A DNA stretch of 64,000 nucleotides from contig JAAVTG010000051.1 in assembly GCA_011947345.1 (NCBI GenBank), positions 186,001-250,000 on the forward strand, written 5' to 3'. The notes beneath the pieces are model-generated. The model was not told the DNA's origin and made no database searches. It saw nothing but the letters and a program-made list of their open reading frames with translations. Positions 46,009 through 56,174 of this stretch are shown here, one piece after another. Position 1 is the stretch's first letter. Every line of letters starts with the position of its first letter. The DNA is from Phytophthora quininea. Its lineage: Eukaryota; Oomycota; Peronosporomycetes; Peronosporales; Peronosporaceae. A program made the translations under genes and the position numbers.

Positions 46009-47466
46009 ATGCCGTTCTTCACGCTCGAAGACGCCAAGACGTCCTTCAACCTCTTCTGTTGTATGTACGGCATCGGTACACTCGGCATGCCGGGGAATTT
46101 CTCGCGCGCCGGCCCCTACCTCGCCGTCATCGCCATGGCCTTCATGGCCTTCGCCAACATTTACGCGTCGCTCAAGTTATCGCAAGTGATGCTGCTGGCT
46201 CCAAGGTCGGTCAAAACTTTCGGTGATCTCGGTGAATGGAGTATGGGCAAGTGGGGTCGCTACCTCAGCGTCGTCTCCCAAATGGGCTCGTGTCTTCTGA
46301 TCCCGTGTGTGTTCCTAGTGCTCGGCGGATCTCTTCTCGACGGTCTCTTCCCCAACGCCTTCAGTGCCACGACGTGGATCATCCTCATGGCTCTCATGGT
46401 GCTACCGGTGTGTCTGATCCCAACTCTCAAGGAAGGAGCGGGCCCCGCCTTCGCCGGGTGCATGGGCACCATCATCGCCGATGTCATCGGTGTCGCCGTC
46501 GTGATGCACGGCATGCGCGGCCACCCCACGGTCCCGGCGCCCGATCTCAAGTTCTCACAAGTCGTGGGCTGCTTCGGCAATTTGGCGTTGGCGTATGGCG
46601 CCGGCATCGTGCTCCCGGACCTGCAGCGGCAACACAGCGACCCGACCCGCATGCCTCGCGTGGTTGGCATCACGGTCGGCGTGATCTCGGTCCTCTTTCT
46701 GGTCCTTGCCTCTAGCGCTTATTCGGCTGTAGGGTGCCAGATCTACGGCAACTTGCTGTTCACGATCTACCCCGACTCGGAGACCGGATTGACCACGCTG
46801 GGGTTCGCACCGGATTGGGGCATGGTGGTGTTGGCGTACCTCTTCATGCAACTCCACATCACCATTGCGTTCAGCGTTATCTTGAATCCGGCCTTCTTCA
46901 TTGCCGAGCGATTGGCGTTGGGCATGCACAAGAAGACCGCGACGGACATTGAGACCGGCGCCTACGCCGAAAATCTGACCCCGGTCATTGTGCAGACGGA
47001 ACCCCGCCGCAGCTCGAAAATGTCGTACGTCTCGGTAGCCGACAGCGAACGTGAGTTCAAGGACGACCCGGAGGCGGAACAAGCCGAGTACCGTCGCGGC
47101 TCGAACACACTCAAGTACATCGCCCTTCGGATCGTGATCGTCGTCATCCTGGTGGTGCTCGCCATCGTCTTCCAGGACCACTTTTCGGACTTTGCGGACT
47201 TTGTCGGAGCGGCCTGCATCAACACCAACTGCATCTTGCTGCCGATCGTGTACTACCTGATCAAGGATTGGAGTCGCATCAAAATCCTCGAGAAGGTCGC
47301 TGCGGTGGTCGTCGTCTTCATCTGCTTCGTGCTCGGCTGCTACGTCACCTACACCACCGGCAAGAACCTCTTTGCACCGTCGGACAGCGACATCGAGTTC
47401 CCGTACTGCGACACCGAGTTTGAGAACCAAGTCTACTACAACTACACGGCAGAACATAAGCTGTAG
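46009..47466 (+). CDS. Amino acid/auxin permease-family (AAAP) transporter
   Basis: Single exon, 485 residues, intact. The first helix carries LFCCMYGIGTLGMPGNFSRA, typical of the AAAP start. About ten or eleven membrane helices follow, with a charged cytoplasmic loop (about residues 315-365) between the later helices. The family moves amino acids with protons or sodium across plasma or vacuolar membranes; the substrate cannot be told here. It lies between the two PX-like paralogues. Confidence 0.85.
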   Translation: MPFFTLEDAKTSFNLFCCMYGIGTLGMPGNFSRAGPYLAVIAMAFMAFANIYASLKLSQVMLLAPRSVKTFGDLGEWSMGKWGRYLSVVSQMGSCLLIPCVFLVLGGSLLDGLFPNAFSATTWIILMALMVLPVCLIPTLKEGAGPAFAGCMGTIIADVIGVAVVMHGMRGHPTVPAPDLKFSQVVGCFGNLALAYGAGIVLPDLQRQHSDPTRMPRVVGITVGVISVLFLVLASSAYSAVGCQIYGNLLFTIYPDSETGLTTLGFAPDWGMVVLAYLFMQLHITIAFSVILNPAFFIAERLALGMHKKTATDIETGAYAENLTPVIVQTEPRRSSKMSYVSVADSEREFKDDPEAEQAEYRRGSNTLKYIALRIVIVVILVVLAIVFQDHFSDFADFVGAACINTNCILLPIVYYLIKDWSRIKILEKVAAVVVVFICFVLGCYVTYTTGKNLFAPSDSDIEFPYCDTEFENQVYYNYTAEHKL

Positions 47467-47558
47467 ATGGTTTGAATAAGGTTCTCATTAATGAAGCAAT
47501 GTTTAACGTTCCGTGAAGACAACAACGTGAAAAACTTACTGTGTTTTGGTGGTCGATC

Positions 47559-48121
47559 TCATGATGTCAAAAAGGTTTGAAGGGCTTGAGACACGTGGGT
47601 CCGGCCGTAGTAGCAGCTTCGAGCATCGACTGTATCATTCTGGACGATGTACTCGAGCAAGTCCTTCACGAACTTGGACAGTTTGCGAGCCATTCGCTGG
47701 TCGCCAAGCAGCGGCAGCAACACCCCGCAGGGGTTCACTCCTCGGACGAGTAGCACGTCCAAGAATCCCCAGCAGAACGGACAGTCCTCTTGGTTGTTAT
47801 GACCTTCACGAACGATATTGTAGACGCGATCGCGGAGGTCGATGAAGTCGGACAGCTCTTTGTCGACCCCAGAGCTTGAAACAGAGTGGTCGGTTGCTTC
47901 ACTAACGGTGGTGGTGGTCGAGTCGGCGTTGGCGATCTCACAGTCGTCAATCTGTTTGAGACTTCGATGGCGAACCGAGACTTTCCAACGACGTGAACGC
48001 AAATCTCCTGGACGTTCTTGAGCTTTAACAGCGCGTTTCGCCTTTTGAAGTCACCTGCAGGTCTTGCCAGGAGAAGTTTTGGTAGTTTAGCACCTGGTTT
48101 TGTCGTCAAACTTGGCAGCAT
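47559..48121 (-). CDS. PX-like conserved protein, copy 2, one frame break
   Basis: Starts at the ATG at 48121 (MLPSLTTK), aligned with copy 1 (MLPRLSDK). Same order: RNALLKLKNVQEICVHVVGK, a Thr-rich loop, SDFIDLRDRVYNIV, a CPFCWGFLDVLL segment and NPCG. The frame shifts near 47960, between the FAIEV segment and the QIDDCEI segment. Clearly a paralogue of 44584-45216, same strand. Role unknown. Confidence 0.58.
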
Positions 48122-48681
48122 CGTAATTCTTTCCTAAGAGTAGTGTTAGCTGCTAGCTTGAGCGTGAATTTGAAAATGGTTCGGCCACAGCTAGCGAATG
48201 CTTGCTGGTGCCATCGAAAGGACCGATCGATCTAGTAGATTGGGCTTGCATCCAATCCGTCCGATTACTTTGCTGCCTCATCGTTGCATGTCTTTCGAGT
48301 GTCCATCGAACTTGCGGTACCGTCGAGAGAGTTGAACGTGTTTGCGTGTGTGAATTGGCAACAAGCTCTGCTCGATGAAAGCGGCAGCATCCACCACAAG
48401 AACGACAAGCTACGGAGTCGTCGACTCCACACAAGTCCACGTCGAAGCGGCCCAAGTTCACTGCGTCAATTCCAATCGATGATAGTCCACAGCTCAATAA
48501 ACTACCACCTCAATACGTTAACAACCGACACGGTGGCAGCACTTGCATGCATCTCGGGGTCTCTTTGCAGTGACTCCGATTGGAGAGTGGTGCGCCAAAA
48601 GTACTGATACAATCAACTGGGATCGGTCTGGGGTGCATCACATTCTTAGCCAGGCCACCCCACCCCCACCACTTGGGAATC
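48122..48681. other. Spacer with divergent promoters
   Basis: 560 bp between PX-like copy 2 and the M96-like gene. Nothing else recognised. Confidence 0.4.
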
Positions 48682-49965
48682 ATGGCGTTCAGCAGCGACC
48701 ACTCTCTCAACGACGTCTTAGCCTTCCTCGACGAGTCTCTAGGCACCGACGCACAGGTTGACTCCGAATGGGACGACCACGAACTCATGACCGTCGTCGA
48801 CGAACACTTCACGGCACAGGAACCAACCACCACCACGGTGTTTGCGTCTCCGCCACCGCCGCAGAGTACCAAGCAAAAGCAGAAGAAGAAGCGGTCTTTC
48901 GACCCGAATAAAGCTCGCAACAGTCGACGGTTCGAACTCATTGACCTTCGTAAAGAGGTTAAAGACCTGGAGCTCAAACTGCAGCAACTGCAGAGTCGAC
49001 AACAGAGACCAATCCAGCAGCTTGCTAGTCCAGAGAGGAGTCGTCAAGCACCAAAAGTATGGGAACAAATTTGCACTCGCCAACTAGAGCGCAGACTGAA
49101 AGCCGAACGGGACAATGAACTGCTCAAGAAGAAGTGCGAGACGGCTCGTCAAGTAGCAAAAAGTGTTGAGAAACTGGTCCGTAAACGCTTCGCACAGCGA
49201 GAGATAGAGAGCTTAGAAGCCACGACACCAAGTCGAAGAGTGAATTTACCCCCAGACTGCTCTTCCCACCAGACGACTCGGATCTTTGATGAGCTCGCTG
49301 CTGGAGTGGAAGCCTCGTATCACGAAGTGGATGCTGTCTTCCATACCGATACGAAATTCCCCGACAAACCGACGAGGGAGTCGCTGCTTAGAGACAGCGA
49401 TGACACCTTACAAATCGAGTTTTTCTTTCGGAAACTCCTGCCATTTAGCGCGCATGAGATCGGAGACGCATGGTGGCGACGCTGGTGTAATTGCACTGGG
49501 AAGTGTGGGAATGAAAGTCTTCAGAACGTGGTGGTGGAGAAGTTTGGCTTGGAGATGCGGGACCACAAGACCAACGCGTCTGCCGTATTTTATGACCAGC
49601 AGATTCTACGGCGATACGTCGAAGACGACCGCGTTGTGATTGTCTGGCGCGGATACATTGAGCCGTTAAAATTCGGCAACGCAGGGGTGCAAGGCGTCTC
49701 GTACCTGGAGAAAGGATACGTCCTCATCACTCCTCATGAATACGACCAGGACCCGCCAAATTCCAGCGGTGAAACCTTCTCGCGGATGTCGACGTGCTAC
49801 AAGATCAACCCCGCGTATTCGAGCCCCAGTCTGCGGTTTAACACTAGAGTTGCAGCCCTCACCGAGTTCGTGTCCACTATCATCTCCGCCAATATGTCGT
49901 TGAGCGTTGAGACAGTGGAAAATATGTTGGTGGACCAACGATTCAGCGGCTCAATGACCGTGTAA
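48682..49965 (+). CDS. M96 mating-protein-like, bZIP-like N-terminus
   Basis: ATG at 48682 gives 427 residues without introns; an ATG-less extension to 48580 is open but unlikely to be coding. Residues about 60-110 hold a basic stretch and a heptad-type coil (KARNSRRFELIDLRKEVKDL, then ELKLQQLQSRQ), as in bZIP-like proteins of oomycetes. The C-terminal 230 residues have the layout of the M96 mating-specific family: FDELAAGVEASYHEVDAVF, TLQIEFFFRKLLPF, then a VVIVWRGYIEP strand and a RMSTCYKINP strand, perhaps START-like. Probably nuclear. Function in this family is poorly known. Confidence 0.7.
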   Translation: MAFSSDHSLNDVLAFLDESLGTDAQVDSEWDDHELMTVVDEHFTAQEPTTTTVFASPPPPQSTKQKQKKKRSFDPNKARNSRRFELIDLRKEVKDLELKLQQLQSRQQRPIQQLASPERSRQAPKVWEQICTRQLERRLKAERDNELLKKKCETARQVAKSVEKLVRKRFAQREIESLEATTPSRRVNLPPDCSSHQTTRIFDELAAGVEASYHEVDAVFHTDTKFPDKPTRESLLRDSDDTLQIEFFFRKLLPFSAHEIGDAWWRRWCNCTGKCGNESLQNVVVEKFGLEMRDHKTNASAVFYDQQILRRYVEDDRVVIVWRGYIEPLKFGNAGVQGVSYLEKGYVLITPHEYDQDPPNSSGETFSRMSTCYKINPAYSSPSLRFNTRVAALTEFVSTIISANMSLSVETVENMLVDQRFSGSMTV

Positions 49966-50001
49966 AGGTGCAATGTATTGAAGTCTATCGGTCTAGGATC
50001 T

Positions 50002-50457
50002 CTACAATTCTTTGATCATCCAGCAGACCTTGATGTGCTCGTCCAGAAACACGTGTTCGTCCTGTCGACGGTAGCCGCACTTCTCGTAGAAGCCTTGCTT
50101 GCTGAGCTGAGCGAGGAGGATGAACGAATCCACCTTGTCCAGCACGGCCGACTCCACTGCATCCATCAGGACTTTGCCGTAGCCTTTGCCTCGACATTCC
50201 GGGAGCAACGCCACCCGTCCAATACGAGCTCGACGGTTCTTCAAGTCCAGCATGCAGCGAGCTACAGCAACAACCTTGTTGTGTCCTTGCTCTCGGCCGA
50301 CGAAGTGGATCGTCGTGTCCTTGTCGTCTTGTTCGTCGACTTGCAAACTTGGTGAATGGCCTTCTTCATCGCAGAAAACTCGCATTCGTAGCGCATAAGC
50401 CACTTGCTTTTCAGCGGTGGTGGTGGCGGTGGTGATCAGTAAAAGACTTGGTGACAT
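50002..50457 (-). CDS. GNAT-family N-acetyltransferase
   Basis: ATG at 50457 gives 151 residues, intact. It has LRMRVFCDEEG at the N-terminal part, then RIGRVALLPECRGKGYGKVL, the acetyl-CoA binding motif (R/Q-x2-G-x-G/A), and a final GFYEKCGY. This matches small acetyltransferases of the ElaA/YjcF kind. Substrate unknown. It faces the M96-like gene tail-to-tail across 36 bp. Confidence 0.85.
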   Translation of the reverse strand: MSPSLLLITTATTTAEKQVAYALRMRVFCDEEGHSPSLQVDEQDDKDTTIHFVGREQGHNKVVAVARCMLDLKNRRARIGRVALLPECRGKGYGKVLMDAVESAVLDKVDSFILLAQLSKQGFYEKCGYRRQDEHVFLDEHIKVCWMIKEL

Positions 50458-50769
50458 GGCGGTGAAATGAGCAATGTAGGACCAACGAAAAATAGATATT
50501 GCCTTGCTTGCTGACGGGAAAGATTGAATGCCTGGTGGCCTTCTCATCTGCAGCGGTCATCCTATCGGATTGCTTGTGCAATGCTCATCTAATCATACTT
50601 CTTCCTCCGTAATCATGTACTTCCTGTCACGTGATGCGCCGCAAAAACTTCCTATCACCTTTGAACGGTAAGCAGCCCATCCAACTAGGAATTACTGGTG
50701 ACTGTGTGTTGGATCGAACCGTAGCTCGAGGCACTTTCAAATTCCTTGCTCCCGACAAACACCGGAACC
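50458..50769. other. GNAT-SWEET divergent spacer
   Basis: 312 bp with short frames only; expected to hold promoters for both genes. Confidence 0.4.
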
Positions 50770-51604
50770 ATGACGTTGGCGTTTATCATGATGATCAAAG
50801 TGCTGACAAGCTTCTCCCAAGTTGCGCAGCGACTCAGTCCAGTGCCAGAGCTGTATCGAGTTCACACAGCAAAGAGCACAGGTGTCATGGCATTTATGCC
50901 GCTGATTGCAATGCTACTCTGCAACCACGTATGGTACGAACCGCACTGCTCAGCAGTTTTTCAGCTACCATAACTAACTTTGTTGTCCTCTCGAGGTTGC
51001 TGTACGCTTATGCAGTGGAGAATTTCTTCCCCTTGTTCGCCGTCTGTGTGTTTGGCGACATTGCTTTGTCGCTGTATATCGCAATCTACGCCAAGTGGTG
51101 TGAAGATCGAGTGCATGCGACCAAGTGCATCGTGGCGGGGGCTCTTCCGTTTGGTTTGGTCACGCTCTACGCCATCCTCGTTGTAACGGAAGTGATTCAT
51201 CAGTCGAGAGACAGCATTGGAGACTGCTTGGGGTATTTGGCGGTCGTCACAACTTTCGCGTTGTTTGTGTCTCCGTTTGAAAAGCTCCGCCTGGTGATCG
51301 CGACCAAGTCTTCTGCTGCCATCCCCATCCTACTCTGCAGCATCATTTTTATCAACAGCGGCTTGTGGTTGATCAATGGTATCGTCGACTCGGATCTCTT
51401 CATCATCGTGCCCAATGTAGTGGGGTTTTGCTCACTGCAGTGCAGATCGGCTTGTACATGAAGTACCGTCCCAATCGGGTATCGAACGACGCGTACGAGG
51501 ATCTCGAAGCTGGTGTCGACCAAGAAATCACAGTAACGAAAGACGACTGCGCATCAAGTACTTCGTTCGCTGTATTGCCGTCACCCAAAGTCGTAGTGAA
51601 CTAA
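50770..51604 (+). CDS. SWEET/MtN3-family sugar transporter, one frame break
   Basis: Exon 1 50770-50933, intron 50934-50995, exon 2 50996-51604. About 258 residues and seven membrane helices in the 3+1+3 plan: QRLSPVPELYRVHTAKSTGV in the first half, and LVVTEV ... FVSPFEKLRLVIATKSSAAI in the second, both being the MtN3 repeat signature. Frame slips at GGGG 51422-51425, in the last helix. SWEETs carry sugars down their gradient across the plasma membrane or vacuole. Confidence 0.83.
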
Positions 51605-51822
51605 GAATTCCAGCTAATAAGTTTCAAGGAGTTGCGGCTTCAATAGCTTTTTGCGATCGTTTAGAGTGCTGATGAGATCGAGGTGGCTTCCAATTAACAG
51701 CAAGAGGCAAACAGCTCATCGTATCAAGCTTGTTTTTCGCCATGCACCTCGTCACTGCAGCAACCACAGGCCACTTTCAAACATGCTGCCAACTAATACA
51801 ACTCCAATCGATTGACACTTCA

Positions 51823-51990
51823 ATGGCATCAGTATTGTTGACGATTGTAAACGTGTTGATCGCCTTGACGCAAGTCATGCAGAGGCTCAGCCCAGTGCCA
51901 GATCTGTATCGAGGTTACAAAGCCAAAAGCATGGGCGTTATGGCCTTCATTCCACTGATAGCGATGCTGCTAGGCAACCACATCTGGTAA
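51823..51990 (+). pseudogene. Truncated SWEET copy (exon 1 only)
   Basis: ATG at 51823 opens a frame with LTQVMQRLSPVPDLYRGYKA and GVMAFIPLIAMLLGNHIW, a close copy of exon 1 of the gene at 50770. The exon is 164 bp to its donor GTAAGT at 51987, exactly the length of exon 1 there. No second exon follows before the next gene at 52246. Partial duplicate or the remains of a second gene. Confidence 0.7.
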
Positions 51991-52245
51991 GTTTTGAAAT
52001 CGTTTGATGATCGACGTCGCTAACCTTGACCAAGGAGTAAAAGATGATAGCATACCAAACAGTTCTTTCGCGGCGTTGATCTCTCCTAAAGCCGGTAAAT
52101 AAGCCACGAGTGATCGGTTCATCCACAATAAACTTGCTGTCGACGCACTTGATGCACAATGTAATCTCACAGATTGGATGAGTGAGCGAGCTCGGCTGGT
52201 TGCCAAGACAAGCAGCACTTTTCATTTCGCCACCGACTGTCGACC

Positions 52246-52780
52246 ATGGCGAATGCCTCCCGGATGATCGTCGGAAACCCTTGCAGCGTTCTTGAGATCG
52301 ACTTGAGGAGATCACACCAACTGACCAATATTCGTATGTGCAAACGAATTTGCTCGCGAGATGCAGAAGTGCGCTCAAGGTGGAGCGAGTCAACTGTTAG
52401 AGATCACGGATTTCGATCGCACACTTACCACGCACTACATAGAGAAGAGCGACCCCAATGCTCCATTGGAAAAGAAGGACAACAGTCACGGTCTGCTCAT
52501 GACCAGCAGCGTGATGCCTCCAGAAGTTGCTGCGACGAACCGCAAGCTGTTCGAGCGCTTCTATCCGATCGAAGTATCCCAAACTCTGTCAACCGAAAAG
52601 ACGATGCCGTTCATGGACGAGCGGTGGGAAAGTATGCACGCGACGCTGCTGGACTTCAAGATCACCAAGACACAAGTGAAAGAAGCTGTGATGCAGGACT
52701 CTATGGACTTTCGCAAGCGCTTCCATCCAGTTTGCAAGGTGCTAGAGGAACAGATCAGGTTGCAGCTGGCATGCCAAGTC
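52246..52780 (+). pseudogene. UMPH-1-type 5'-nucleotidase, 5' part only
   Basis: Reads from an ATG at 52246 with a break near 52300; from 52361 one frame carries GGASQLLEITDFDRTLTTHY, the DxD nucleophile motif of the pyrimidine 5'-nucleotidase (UMPH-1) family, and continues to FHPVCKVLEEQ at about 52755. The family has about 300 residues; here only the first 140 or so are present, and the later HAD motifs are missing. The frame stays open into the SDR gene that follows, so a fused transcript is possible. Confidence 0.65.
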
Positions 52781-52879
52781 CACCATTGCACGTCGGTCTC
52801 TTACCCTTCTTACGGCACCGCCCCCTCGCCGCAATCACTCGCCAAATCTTCCTCGCCCTCTCTCACTCTCCGTTTCGCC

Positions 52880-53731
52880 ATGCTGGACTGGATCTGGCCG
52901 CAGAAGTCCGTGAAGGACAACGTCGTGGTCGTCACCGGCGGTGCCATGGGCATCGGTCGACTGGTAGCGCTGCGGTTCGCCGCCCTAGGCGCCATCGTAC
53001 TCATCTGGGACCTGAATGCCGAACTGGGTCACGCTCTCGTGAAGGACATCGAAGCTCTCGGCGGCCGCGCTCATTTCTACGAGGTGAACGTGGCTGACCG
53101 TGAAAAGGTCTACACCACGGGGCAAGAAGTGCTCAAGAAGTTCGAAGCCGTGGACATTCTGATCAATAACGCCGGTATCGTCGGCGGTCGCCCGCTGTTG
53201 GAGTCATCCGACGCGATGATCGAACGCACGATGGCCGTCAATGCTACAGCGCACTTCTGGACCATCAAGGCGTTCCTGCCGTTGATGGCGAAGCGCAACA
53301 AGGGCCACATCGTGTCGGTCTCAAGTGCTGCAGGAATCTTCGGGTCTCCTGGCATGGTCGACTACGGGGCCAGCAAGTTCGCTGCGTTGGGACTCATGGT
53401 GAGTCTTCGACAGGAACTGCAAGCCTTGGGACTGGATGGGGTCCATACAACGGTGGCGTGCCCCGGATTCATCACCACCGGCATGTTTGAAGGCGTGACG
53501 CCACCGCCTTTTACAAGATGGCTCACGCCGGAGTACGTGGCTGATCAGATTGTCAAGGCGGTGCGGCGCAACCAGTGGAGGCTGCTGATGCCGAGTGTGT
53601 TGAAAGTCATGGAGTTCGTGGCCATGATCATGCCTATGTGGTTCGTCGACTGGTTCATCCGCGTGACCAAGACCTCGCAGGCCATGAAGAGCTTCAAGCA
53701 GACGCGGAAGCACGCCATCAAGGAGGAATAG
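52880..53731 (+). CDS. Short-chain dehydrogenase (SDR16C/retinol dehydrogenase-like)
   Basis: ATG at 52880 gives 283 residues. Rossmann cofactor motif TGGAMGIGR, NNAG (ILINNAGIVGG), catalytic Ser in VSVSSAAG, and YGASK. The first residues plus the C-terminal MIMPMWFVDWFI segment are hydrophobic, as in membrane-bound retinol- or sterol-type SDRs. NAD(P)-dependent oxidoreductase of a lipid-like alcohol; substrate unknown. The same frame is open upstream through the 5'-nucleotidase fragment to 52361, but the SDR start at MLDWIWPQ fits the family. Confidence 0.85.
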   Translation: MLDWIWPQKSVKDNVVVVTGGAMGIGRLVALRFAALGAIVLIWDLNAELGHALVKDIEALGGRAHFYEVNVADREKVYTTGQEVLKKFEAVDILINNAGIVGGRPLLESSDAMIERTMAVNATAHFWTIKAFLPLMAKRNKGHIVSVSSAAGIFGSPGMVDYGASKFAALGLMVSLRQELQALGLDGVHTTVACPGFITTGMFEGVTPPPFTRWLTPEYVADQIVKAVRRNQWRLLMPSVLKVMEFVAMIMPMWFVDWFIRVTKTSQAMKSFKQTRKHAIKEE

Positions 53732-53914
53732 GACGTGTTCGTTCTGTCTTCATTTCAATGTTATTCCGAACCAAAATAAATAAATAAATGCGTCGTGATC
53801 TGATGGTGTCATGGACCCAATTGATCTTGTAGATGCCCTTGGCATAGCGTCACAAGCTGTTTTGTACCATCAACTGTACTGTACTTAGTCGAAAAATCAG
53901 GTCATTTAGCACCA

Positions 53915-55999
53915 ATGGAGTCCGCAGCAAGTGCTCGCTGGCTTATCGGCACGAACGCATGGGATATCGTGGACGTGGAGGTGCCTCCAGGTCCTCTGGG
54001 CGTTCTACTGGACAGTGACGACTTGGACCGCCCCGTACTCGAAGGCTTCGCTGCGGTATCAGCCACCGACCATCAGCAACGAGGCGCCGTGGAACTCAGT
54101 GGCCAAGCGCCAATAGGGAGTCTGCTAGTGGGGCTCAATGAGCACGACTTTATAGCTGAAGACTTGGGCTTCCAGCAAGTGGGGGAAGTTCTGCGTGAGA
54201 CGAGCCAGTTGCAGCGAGTCTTGCGGTTCCGAGTGCCAAAGGCCATGGACAACATTGAAGAGGAGGCGCTGCCATTGAGTCAGCAATTTGCTCCAAGGAG
54301 AGGACCCCACCAAAAGAAGAAGACGAGGAGGAAGATGATGAAGAGGAGGAGGAGGACGACGAGGATACTGATGATGAAGTGCTAAAGCGCTTGTATCGGC
54401 CGTCTCCACAAATTGAAGAGAGGAGTGACTTGCCGTTGAGTCAGCAGTTTGCACCGAGGAGAGGACCTCCCCCAAAGAGGAGGAAGAAGTAGAATATGAA
54501 GAAGAGGAGGATGAGGAAGAAGAGGAGGAACAGGAGGGTAGGAGGTTGGATAATGTAGTGTCTGGAAGCAGTCATTCGTCAGGCGAGTCATTCCAGGAGA
54601 TTCAACTGGCGGAGGCTGAAGAGAAGAAGACAGTTGATGTGGAGCAGACTGATAAGCGCGGGAGCAGCAGTGGATCGAGCTGGACACTAGCGGACGCCAA
54701 ATCTACGGACGTCAGCAGTGCTAGTTCGGCTTCTCCAGAAAAGTCGCAGCATTCATCGACTGATGATCCTCAGCACCTGTCGCCTCATCCTACAGCTGAA
54801 GTTTCGTCAACGACATCGAATCAAGCCTTACCAGAGGAACTGAGTCCTCGTGCACCACTACCGATGGAGTTGTCGTTCGGTACGATGGCAGCAGCTCAAG
54901 CTCGACACTTTGACAGTGACGACTCGAGTGACGACGACAGCGATACCGACAGCAATGACGACGACTATAGCAATGTGCTAACGCACGAAGATCCGGCAAA
55001 AACACGTCGAAGTCGCGTTCGTTTGTCCATGAAGAACCGCAAGACTCGTCGCTAGTTAACAAGCAGCAGCCATCCCCAGTGCCTCTGTCGATGGCGTCCA
55101 ATGTGTCGTCCGGAACAATCGCCGCATCACTGATGGCTCAAACGAACCAGTTCGACCGGGACGACTCTTACGACGACGAAGATGACGCCGAGTACGTGAC
55201 GGCTGTGGCTCCTCCTGGCCCGTTAGGATTAAACCTCGATGGTGGCGTGCACGACTGCGCAGTTGTCATGGGGTTTGTCAAACTGCGTGACGGTGGCAAA
55301 GGCGCCCTCGAACGCAACGGAGATATCGTTCCGGGCGCGATCATCGTGCGGATTAACGGCGAGGACTGTTCTCGAGCATCGTTGGCTGAGGTTAGTGCGA
55401 AACTCGGCGAGCTCAACATGGAGCCTCGTACGTTGGTGCTCCGCTTACCGCCTAAGAACCAAGAAAGGGACCGACGTCATTCCTCGGCGATGAAGCGAGC
55501 CCCCACTCTCCCGCCCTTTAAAGAGGACGTTGACAAGCGACGCAAGATGGAGTTGGCGCTGGTGATGCACTACGACAAGACGGTGTTGGCTCGCCGCGAG
55601 TGTTGGTTTTGTGTAGACGCCCAATGGATGGCGAGCTGGGTGGACTTTGTTGCCCGTGGCGGCCCCGAACCAGGCCCCATCTCGAACGAGACGCTGTTGC
55701 TGCCAGAGTGGCGCAAGATGCTGTCGCATGACTCTCCGGGCAGAGCTGACGTGGCACGGGAAGGTTTAGTATTGATGAAGGATTATCGAGTGGTAGCTCC
55801 AATGGTGTGGTGTCTGTTCGCTGAACTGCATGGCTCGGGTGAAGCGCCTTTGCTCGCTCGCTATCTGATGGACATCCACGCAGAGCCATTGAGCCACGGC
55901 GAGGTGACGAATGCTCTGAAGGTTGCTCGTCCCAAGGCAACGATTCTAGCCAACAATCTGCGGGACAAGTGCCTCGTCCGTCCAAGCAAGACACGCTGA
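53915..55999 (+). CDS. Tandem PDZ-like and DUSP-domain protein
   Basis: ATG at 53915. A PDZ-like domain comes first (VDVEVPPGPLGVLLD ... GSLLVGLNEHDF), then a long acidic, Glu/Asp-rich linker with two PLSQQFAPRRGP segments, a Ser-rich stretch, a second PDZ-like domain (TAVAPPGPLGLNLDGG ... GAIIVRINGEDC) and a DUSP domain (CWFCVDAQWMASWVDFVARG, then GPISNETLLL and DYRVVAPMVWCLFAELHG), the fold found next to ubiquitin-specific proteases. No protease domain is present. Three one-base breaks, near 54303-54310 (C run), 54470-54476 (C run) and about 55030, divide it into four frames. Total about 690 residues. Likely cytosolic scaffold in ubiquitin signalling, by inference. Confidence 0.62.
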
Positions 56000-56174
56000 C
56001 TATTTACAACGGTACGCATGATACGTCTTGTACAATGGGCTAGCTGGTTTCATAACTCGCTTCATGGTTTACTTGTTCGCAAGAAGACAAACCACAACTT
56101 CAATGCGTTGAAGTGCGTCTCAAATATTGGTATTGGTTGAAATCACTCCGCTAAACGCACATTAATTGGCTGAA

